DNA from: CAZIOQ01 sp964540975
GTDB lineage: Bacteria; Patescibacteriota; Microgenomatia; UBA12405; UBA6130
NCBI GenBank assembly: GCA_964540975.1
Contig: CAZIOQ010000024.1
Span: 1-10,918 of the forward strand
Reading direction: 5' to 3'
Length of the DNA: 10,918 bases
Shown here: positions 5,235 to 10,918 of the stretch, piece after piece
Layout of the letters: each line of letters opens with the position of its first letter
How positions within the stretch are numbered: position 1 is the stretch's first letter
Notes under the pieces: generated by a model
Told to the model about the DNA's origin: nothing
What the model saw: the letters and a program-made list of their open reading frames with translations, nothing else
Database searches by the model: none
Translations under genes and position numbers: made by a program

Positions 5235-6266
5235 ATGACTGATTGGCAAAAACTTAAAAACAATCCTAGTTTATGGCAGATTTTTAAACTCCGCCAGGAA
5301 ATTATTAAAAAGATCAGAGAATTTTTTTATCAAGAGAATTTTTTAGAAGTCCAAACTCCCCTTTTGGCTCCCTCTCTTCTCCCTGAATCATATCTGGAAA
5401 TTTTTTCCACCAAACTGAGTAACAAAATAGGCAAAAAACAAGCAGCTTTCTTAACGCCCTCGCCAGAGATCTGGCACAAAAAGCTTTTGGTTGCTGGCTC
5501 AGGCAATATTTTTGAAATCACCAAAAGTTTTCGGAACACTGATCTTGGCGGTCATTTTCACCAACCAGAGTTTACCATTTTAGAGTGGTATAGAATTGGC
5601 AATTACCAGCAAACAATGAGAGATTGCGAAAATCTACTCCGATTTCTTGCTCAAAACAAAGCGAAAATTAATTACCAAGGGAAAACTTTAGATCTTCAAA
5701 AACCTTTTGAAAAAATTTCTCTTTTGAAGGCTTTTGAAAAATATGCCGGGATAGAAAAAAGAGATTTTTTTAATTGGAAAAAATTGCTTCAGATTGCCCA
5801 AAAAAGGGGTTATCAGGTTGACAAAGATGACAATTGGGAAACTTTATTTAATCTTTTTTATCTTCAAGAAGTAGAACCAAACCTCGGTCAAGAAAAGCCA
5901 ACCATTATTTATCAATTTCCAGCCCAGTTTGCTCCTTTAGCCAAACCAGACCTTCAAGATCCCAGATTTAAACAAAGATTTGAACTTTATCTTTTTGGCA
6001 TCGAGCTAGCCGACGGTTATCAGGAATTAAATGATCCTCAAAAACAAAAAGTTGAGTTTTTAAGAGAACAACGATTGAGAAAAAAATTAGCCAAAATTAA
6101 TCATCCTCTTGATTGGGATTTTATCAAAGCCTTAAAACAAGGTTTGCCTCAAGCAAGTGGGGTGGCTTTGGGAGTTGACCGATTGATAATGATTTTTGCC
6201 AATCTGACTGATATTAGCCAGGCAATTCTTTTTAGCGCTGAAGAAATCTTTGATCTTTATTTTTAA
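5235..6266 (+). CDS. epmA: EpmA/GenX/PoxA-like EF-P lysyltransferase (class II LysRS paralogue)
   Basis: The 343-residue protein matches the catalytic domain of class II lysyl-tRNA synthetases but lacks the N-terminal OB anticodon-binding domain, as EpmA does (about 325 residues). Motif 1 is FLEVQTPLL (36-44). Motif 2 runs from KSFRN (97-101) to HQPEFTILEWYR (109-120). Motif 3 is GVALGVDRLIMI (309-320). Ala311 in SGVALG corresponds to E. coli EpmA Ala298, where true LysRS has Gly; that residue is linked to preference for (R)-beta-lysine over alpha-lysine. VEPNLGQEKPTIIYQFPA is also an EpmA-type block. The likely reaction is ATP-dependent transfer of a lysine derivative to EF-P Lys32. No epmB-like aminomutase is in the window, so the donor is unknown. 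It is the last gene of the mutM operon and ends 40 bases from the 3' end of the convergent 16S gene. Confidence 0.88.
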   Translation: MTDWQKLKNNPSLWQIFKLRQEIIKKIREFFYQENFLEVQTPLLAPSLLPESYLEIFSTKLSNKIGKKQAAFLTPSPEIWHKKLLVAGSGNIFEITKSFRNTDLGGHFHQPEFTILEWYRIGNYQQTMRDCENLLRFLAQNKAKINYQGKTLDLQKPFEKISLLKAFEKYAGIEKRDFFNWKKLLQIAQKRGYQVDKDDNWETLFNLFYLQEVEPNLGQEKPTIIYQFPAQFAPLAKPDLQDPRFKQRFELYLFGIELADGYQELNDPQKQKVEFLREQRLRKKLAKINHPLDWDFIKALKQGLPQASGVALGVDRLIMIFANLTDISQAILFSAEEIFDLYF

Positions 6267-6306
6267 AAATTAGGTCTGATGACAACAGGAGAAGCAAAAT
6301 CTTTAG

Positions 6307-7790
<1,484 letters not shown>

Positions 7791-7848
7791 CCCCATTCAT
7801 GATAGAAACTTCGAAAAACTCTAGTCTCTACCCGCAACATGAACGGGG
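7791..7848 (-). ncRNA. 16S leader helix abutting the mature 5' end
   Basis: CCCCATTCATG (7791-7801) and CATGAACGGGG (7838-7848) pair over 11 positions with one G-U. A second 7-bp stem inside (AGAGACT with AGTTTCT on the RNA strand) extends it. The long hairpin ends exactly where mature 16S begins, suggesting a leader or processing structure in the precursor. Confidence 0.55.
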
Positions 7849-7854
7849 AAAACC

Positions 7855-7920
7855 TTTCCTAGCCCATTCAACGGGCTAAAGGAAATTTTAAATATTTTCA
7901 AAGTGCTTGCCGAAGCGGCA
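7855..7920 (-). ncRNA. 16S leader, two further hairpins
   Basis: TTTCC plus TAGCCC (7855-7865) pairs with GGGCTA (7873-7878) and GGAAA (7881-7885) around a 7-base loop, with two bulged bases. A compact stem TGCCG/CGGCA (7908-7912 with 7916-7920) follows. Both lie between the promoter and the mature 16S, so they are transcribed leader. No coding sequence is visible in 7791-8082. Confidence 0.45.
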
Positions 7921-7934
7921 GATGATAAAAATTT

Positions 7935-7983
7935 AAAAATCCCGACCAGCGTCGGGAGTAAGTTTTTTTCAATTGCGCTGGTC
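7935..7983 (-). promoter_or_regulatory. Attenuator-like element in the 16S leader (terminator plus alternative antiterminator)
   Basis: On the RNA strand a 7-bp stem UCCCGAC/GUCGGGA with a GCUG loop (7957-7940) is followed at once by UUUUU (7939-7935), the form of an intrinsic terminator. An upstream segment GACCAGCG (7983-7976) is perfectly complementary over 8 bases to CGCUGGUC (7951-7944), which contains the loop and most of the 3' arm of that stem. The two structures exclude each other. The element lies downstream of the best rRNA promoter, so it would control entry into 16S. Alternatively it terminates read-through from the ligase gene, with 16S started from an unseen promoter further down. 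Confidence 0.5.
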
Positions 7984-8012
7984 AAGGACTATTAACTCAT
8001 AAAACTAATTAG

Positions 8013-8041
8013 ATAATAACAAAGTTTTCCTCTTCTGTCAA
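8013..8041 (-). promoter_or_regulatory. Strong sigma-70-type promoter for 16S rRNA
   Basis: On the minus strand a perfect TTGACA (8041-8036) is followed by a 17-base spacer and TATTAT (8018-8013), which is itself preceded by TGT (extended -10). This is the best consensus promoter in the window. Transcription would start near 8006, giving a leader of about 215 bases before the mature 16S. Confidence 0.8.
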
Positions 8042-8082
8042 CCCTTCCAAACGATAATTTTTAAAAACCATTTAAAAGTCAA

Positions 8083-9852
8083 TTATTTTTGCATTCTGTA
8101 AAGCTTTTTTGCCTCTGTTAGAGTAGTAGCTTCTGTAGGAGATTTATCCTCACGGAAACGCAAAAGCCGAGGAAAACGCAAAGCCAACCCAGCAGTATGA
8201 ATCGGAGAAATAGTAATATTGTCCGCCTCAATTTCCACCACCAATTGCGGCTGACACCAAACATCGGGAATTAAATTCTTGTCAACTTTATATTCTTTTG
8301 GTTGACTTTTAACTTTTAACTTTTCGCTTTTAATTTTTAATTCGCGCCATTGCTCATCAGTTAATCCAGTACCGATTTTAGAAATCGTTAAAAACCGATC
8401 AGAATTTTCCGACTCCCTTATTCCTACCAAAAAAGCACCAATCCCAAAAGCGGTTCTTTTTCCTTTTCCTTTATAATATCCCATCACCACACAATCCAAA
8501 GTGTCCTTCAACCCACCCCCTCTTTTTCCTTTTTTCTCGGCTTTAAATTTCACCCAGGTATAACCACGGCGTCCAGGTTCATAACCTGCCTGCCATTTTT
8601 TAACTACCGCTCCTTCCAAACCCTTAGCCACCTGCTCATCGTGAAATCGTCGCAACTCCTCAGGGCTATCAGTAATAATTTGGGGGGTTAAAACAATTCT
8701 TTCATTTATCTTCGACAGGGTTTCTTCTAAAATCTTTCGCCTTTTTTTCAATGGCAAATTTAACAGACTTTCTCCATCCTTATACAAAATATCAAATGCA
8801 AAATATTTTAAGGGAATCTCTTTTGCCTTTTTGTCAACCTCGTATTTTCGCTTGCGCTTAATCGTTTCTTGGAATGGCAAAAATTTCCCTGTTTTCGGAT
8901 CAAATCCAATCGCCTCGCCATCTAAAATAATTTCTTTTGCCTTTACCTCTTTTTTAACTCCCTCAATAATATCGGGAAACATTGCCGTCACATTTTCTAA
9001 ATTCCGAGTAAAGATTGCCACAAAATCCGGACGGCGAAAATGAACCTGAAGCCTAGTGCCATCAAATTTTGGTTCAGCGGCAACCAAACTCATTTTCTCA
9101 ATCATTTCCTCCGGGTTCGGCAGCCGTTGACAAAGCGCCGGCATAATCGGGATTCCTATTTGTGGTTTAACTTTCTCAATTTTAAATTTTAAATTTAAAA
9201 TTTTAAATTGTTTTGCTATTTCTCCCACATCTGCCCTAACGTTGTAAGCCGCCTCAATCTCTTCTCTTTTACTTTTGTCACCAACTAACATCCAAGACAA
9301 AGCATCCAAAATTGTTAACTCGGAAAAACCCAAACGCAACCGACCCAAAGGAATGCGGACAACATATTTAGCACTTAAAGGGTCCAACTCATTTATTAAT
9401 GCCGCCATTTTGTCTATTTTTCTTTCCACCGACCCTTCCCCACCTTCCTTGGCTATCTCCAAAAGCCTCTCATAAATCTCATTGACTGTTAATTTTGAAT
9501 TTTGAATTTTGAATTTATTTTGAAATTTGTCCGCCGGCTGGCGGATTGGATTTTGGATTTTTATTTTATATACCGTTTCTCCCAAATCTCCTGTTTTTTT
9601 AAACTCCTGGCGAACTTTTTTTTCTTTTTCACCAAAAGCCTTAGCCAAAACTTTAATCATTAGTTTTTCCGCCAAATTAAACTCCACTCCGGCATACAAC
9701 GGCGCCAACCGACCCAAAGAAAGATAACAAATTTTAGCCACTTCTTCTGCGGAAGCTTCTCTAAGCAAATCTGCTAAAATAGCGGTGATTTCTAAACGAG
9801 AAGTAGTTGCTTCAAGTTTAGCAAAGTATCCTGCTAATTTTTGAAATTTCAT
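8083..9852 (-). CDS. lig: ATP-dependent DNA ligase, archaeal/eukaryotic type
   Basis: The 589-residue protein has an N-terminal helical DNA-binding domain (about 1-205), an adenylation domain and an OB domain. The nucleotidyltransferase motifs are EPKFDGTR (260-267, adenylated Lys262), ILDGEAIGF (309-317), FAFDILY (351-357), EGAVVK (413-418) and WVKFK (433-437). The C-terminal block RFPRLLRFREDK (559-570) is the archaeal motif VI form. It seals nicks using ATP; the standard bacterial replicative ligase is the unrelated-cofactor NAD+ enzyme LigA. I chose ATG 9852 because its ATGA overlaps the upstream stop codon. Three low-complexity insertions, at about residues 97-121, 215-227 and 505-517, are encoded by AT-rich repeats. 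The gene was probably acquired from archaea or spread within CPR. It may act in repair beside a LigA elsewhere. Confidence 0.94.
   Translation of the reverse strand: MKFQKLAGYFAKLEATTSRLEITAILADLLREASAEEVAKICYLSLGRLAPLYAGVEFNLAEKLMIKVLAKAFGEKEKKVRQEFKKTGDLGETVYKIKIQNPIRQPADKFQNKFKIQNSKLTVNEIYERLLEIAKEGGEGSVERKIDKMAALINELDPLSAKYVVRIPLGRLRLGFSELTILDALSWMLVGDKSKREEIEAAYNVRADVGEIAKQFKILNLKFKIEKVKPQIGIPIMPALCQRLPNPEEMIEKMSLVAAEPKFDGTRLQVHFRRPDFVAIFTRNLENVTAMFPDIIEGVKKEVKAKEIILDGEAIGFDPKTGKFLPFQETIKRKRKYEVDKKAKEIPLKYFAFDILYKDGESLLNLPLKKRRKILEETLSKINERIVLTPQIITDSPEELRRFHDEQVAKGLEGAVVKKWQAGYEPGRRGYTWVKFKAEKKGKRGGGLKDTLDCVVMGYYKGKGKRTAFGIGAFLVGIRESENSDRFLTISKIGTGLTDEQWRELKIKSEKLKVKSQPKEYKVDKNLIPDVWCQPQLVVEIEADNITISPIHTAGLALRFPRLLRFREDKSPTEATTLTEAKKLYRMQK
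8302..8345 (+). repeat. Low-complexity in-frame insertion in the ligase gene, C-terminal
   Basis: The plus strand shows ACTTTTA-type units repeated about every 7-8 bases, encoding LKIKSEKLKVKSQ (residues about 505-517) in the OB domain. It lies between the LTDEQWREL and EYKVDK blocks, which are close together in archaeal ligases as I recall them. Confidence 0.65.
9172..9210 (+). repeat. Low-complexity in-frame insertion in the ligase gene, central
   Basis: A/T-only repeats of TTTAAA/AATTTT character, partly palindromic, encode FKILNLKFKIEK (residues about 216-227). They sit at the junction between the DNA-binding and adenylation domains, a surface linker. Confidence 0.65.
9488..9560 (+). repeat. 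Tandem AATTTTG repeat with TCCGCC hairpin, inserted in frame in the ligase gene
   Basis: Three perfect tandem copies of AATTTTG (9491-9511) and two imperfect ones (to 9529) are followed by a 6-bp palindrome TCCGCC-GGCT-GGCGGA (9530-9545), then GGATTTT-type units. They encode a Lys/Gln/Asn-rich stretch (residues about 97-121). The mix of tandem repeat and GC hairpin looks like an intergenic repeat element rather than normal coding DNA. Confidence 0.7.
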
Positions 9853-10043
9853 TTCAGCCAATTAGAGAAGAAAATAAAGGCAAAAATAACTACCCAAATA
9901 AAAATAATCCCAAAAACCACGGAAATCCAACCCTGTTTTTCGTCTTTTAAAATTTTATTTAACCCCTCACCGATTAAAGTCAAACCAAACAAAGTTGGCA
10001 AAACCAAAACCATATACAAAAATTGCGGATCGGTTGCTTTCAT
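9849..10043 (-). CDS. Small two-helix membrane protein of unknown function
   Basis: The 64-residue protein has two hydrophobic segments (about residues 9-27 and 39-59) separated by a charged loop, LNKILKDEKQGW, and ends in SNWLK. A hairpin topology with both ends on the same side is likely. I recognise no family. Its TGA stop overlaps the ligase ATG (ATGA), so the two are translationally coupled, which supports its being a real gene. It starts with ATG at 10043, without a Shine-Dalgarno sequence. A 7-bp inverted repeat (10028-10034 with 10055-10061) could put the AUG in a hairpin loop. It lies 40 bases after the Fic gene and may share its transcript. Function cannot be inferred. Confidence 0.7.
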   Translation of the reverse strand: MKATDPQFLYMVLVLPTLFGLTLIGEGLNKILKDEKQGWISVVFGIIFIWVVIFAFIFFSNWLK

Positions 10044-10081
10044 TTTTTTCGGCCACCGATCACCGATCGCTGGTCGCTGTC
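10028..10081 (-). repeat. Degenerate heptad repeat and inverted repeat around a start codon
   Basis: In the gap between the Fic and membrane-protein genes the plus strand reads ACCGATC twice in tandem (10055-10061, 10062-10068), then GCTGGTC and GCTGTC. The inverse GATCGGT occurs at 10028-10034 inside the small gene. On the RNA this gives a 7-bp stem with a 20-base loop containing the AUG; the second ACCGATC copy offers an alternative partner. Confidence 0.5.
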
Positions 10082-10083
10082 TC

Positions 10084-10917
10084 CTATTTTAACACATAAC
10101 GCGCCGCCTTTGTTTTTCCTTGCTTCTTAGCTACTCCTTGAGAAACAAAATAATTCAAATCTCTTACTAAAGTATCATCAGAATAATCGGGGGCAACTTT
10201 TCTTGCCTCGGAGGTAGTAATACTACCGTGCTCTTCCAAATATTCCATTAATTTTATTTGTCTGGCATTTAGGGGAATTTGCGCTCCCACCCGACTTTTA
10301 ATTCGGGCATCTAAAGAAAGACGTTTTACTTGCTCTTTAATTCTGGTTAATTCCACCGCCATTGCCTGAGTAAAATATTCCAACCAAGAAGTTAAATCCC
10401 TTTCCTCTAGTAGTCCGGTTTGATCGGCTAAAGTTAGAGCTTGATAATAGCGATGGGCATCTTTATCAAAATATTCTTCCAAAGAAAAAAACTTTTTAAT
10501 ATCATAGCCTTCAACAAATAAAATCAAAGTGGCAAAAGCCCTAGCCGTCCGGCCATTTCCCTCAACAAAAGGGTGAACCGCCACTAAAAAATAATGAGCA
10601 ATTCCCGCCCGTAAAACCGGATGAAGCTTTTTTCCCTCGGGAGAATTTAGCCAGTCAAAAAAATCCTCAATCAAAAAAGGAACCTCCACTGCCGGCGGCG
10701 GCCGAAAAACCACTTCTCCTGTCCGTTCGTCTTTCAAAACTACCTGAGTGATTCTATATTCTCCCGGTTTATTTTCCCCCTCCAAAGGAATTCTTTCACA
10801 AACAATTTCGTTAATTTTCTGTAAAATTTTTGGAGTATAATAAAAACCCTCTTTTGCCTCTTTTTCTAGACTATCAATATAATTTAAAACATTTCGGTAG
10901 TTAATAACTTCCTGGGC
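10084..10917 (-). CDS. Fic-domain protein with C-terminal winged helix (N-terminus cut by window edge)
   Basis: The frame stays open to the right edge, giving 277 residues. The core motif HPFVEGNGRTAR (nucleotides 10575-10540) is complete, including the catalytic His and the phosphate-binding GNGR. The preceding region GEYRITQVVL...FRPPPAVEVPFLIEDFFDWLN is the flap and substrate-binding area. Fic enzymes usually transfer AMP from ATP to a protein hydroxyl. The last 60 or so residues, from LNARQIKLMEYL, form a winged helix that could bind DNA or the protein's own promoter. The inhibitory (S/T)xxxE(G/N) helix would lie upstream, outside the window, so autoinhibition cannot be judged. A TTG at 10785 is not the start, because Fic-like sequence (EVINYRNVLNYI) continues upstream of it. 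No toxin or antitoxin partner gene is visible downstream. Confidence 0.92.
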   Translation of the reverse strand, partial: AQEVINYRNVLNYIDSLEKEAKEGFYYTPKILQKINEIVCERIPLEGENKPGEYRITQVVLKDERTGEVVFRPPPAVEVPFLIEDFFDWLNSPEGKKLHPVLRAGIAHYFLVAVHPFVEGNGRTARAFATLILFVEGYDIKKFFSLEEYFDKDAHRYYQALTLADQTGLLEERDLTSWLEYFTQAMAVELTRIKEQVKRLSLDARIKSRVGAQIPLNARQIKLMEYLEEHGSITTSEARKVAPDYSDDTLVRDLNYFVSQGVAKKQGKTKAARYVLK

Positions 10918-10918
10918 G

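Noticed and set aside
5235..6266. Calling this gene lysyl-tRNA synthetase (lysS)
   Set aside because: It lacks the N-terminal anticodon-binding OB domain and has the EpmA-type SGVALG motif 3.
8054..8082. Second upstream rRNA promoter (TTGACT, 17-nt spacer, AATTAT)
   Set aside because: The -10 is a poor match and the region is AT-rich enough to produce such pairs by chance.
9853..9861. TTG start three codons upstream for the ligase
   Set aside because: The ATG at 9852 forms an ATGA overlap with the upstream stop and begins at the conserved MKFQKLA segment.
10783..10785. TTG at 10785 as the start of the Fic gene
   Set aside because: The frame continues upstream without a stop to the window edge with plausible Fic-family sequence, so the gene is 5' truncated by the window.

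Overview
The window reads as a piece of a Candidate Phyla Radiation (Patescibacteria) genome, most likely Microgenomates-like; the lineage is my inference. The DNA is AT-rich and tightly packed, and the genes are compact. The 16S rRNA is bacterial, with a perfect match to the EUB338 site, but it is short (about 1484 nt) and departs from consensus at several universal primer sites. UGA is used as a stop (flippase, recF, the small membrane protein), so this is not the UGA=Gly code of Gracilibacteria/Absconditabacteria.

Layout. Bases 1-434 hold the C-terminal end of a VirB4-like ATPase, followed by a polysaccharide flippase (454-1674). A short gap with an extended -10 promoter leads into rpmH and rnpA (1766-2257). 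efp (2259-2816) converges on rnpA with one base between them. Next to the efp start is a 352-bp element (2846-3197): inverted repeats around an internally deleted Y1 (REP-type) transposase. A forward operon follows: mutM (Fpg), recF and an epmA-like lysyl-tRNA-synthetase paralogue (3245-6266). A solitary 16S rRNA gene lies on the minus strand (about 6307-7790), preceded by a structured leader and a strong promoter (8013-8041). It has no 23S downstream, because it runs into the convergent epmA gene. Further upstream on the minus strand are an archaeal-type ATP-dependent DNA ligase (8083-9852), a 64-aa two-helix membrane protein overlapping it by ATGA, and a Fic-domain protein with a C-terminal winged helix that runs off the right edge.

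How the parts work together. EF-P and the EpmA-like enzyme form a plausible substrate/modifier pair for translation through polyproline stretches. rpmH/rnpA, 16S and EF-P are translation genes; mutM, recF and the ligase are DNA-repair genes. The transposase remnant is the only mobile DNA seen.

Most worth checking: three genes whose -10 box sits 5-6 nt before the ATG, which predicts leaderless mRNAs; an intrinsic-terminator hairpin in the 16S leader with a mutually exclusive upstream antiterminator helix; three in-frame insertions of low-complexity repeat DNA in the ligase; a C-to-U change at the position equivalent to E. coli 16S C1400; and the internally deleted transposon with its -35 box inside a terminal repeat. 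I found no convincing wholly unknown multi-gene system. The novelty is mostly in regulatory and RNA-level structure.
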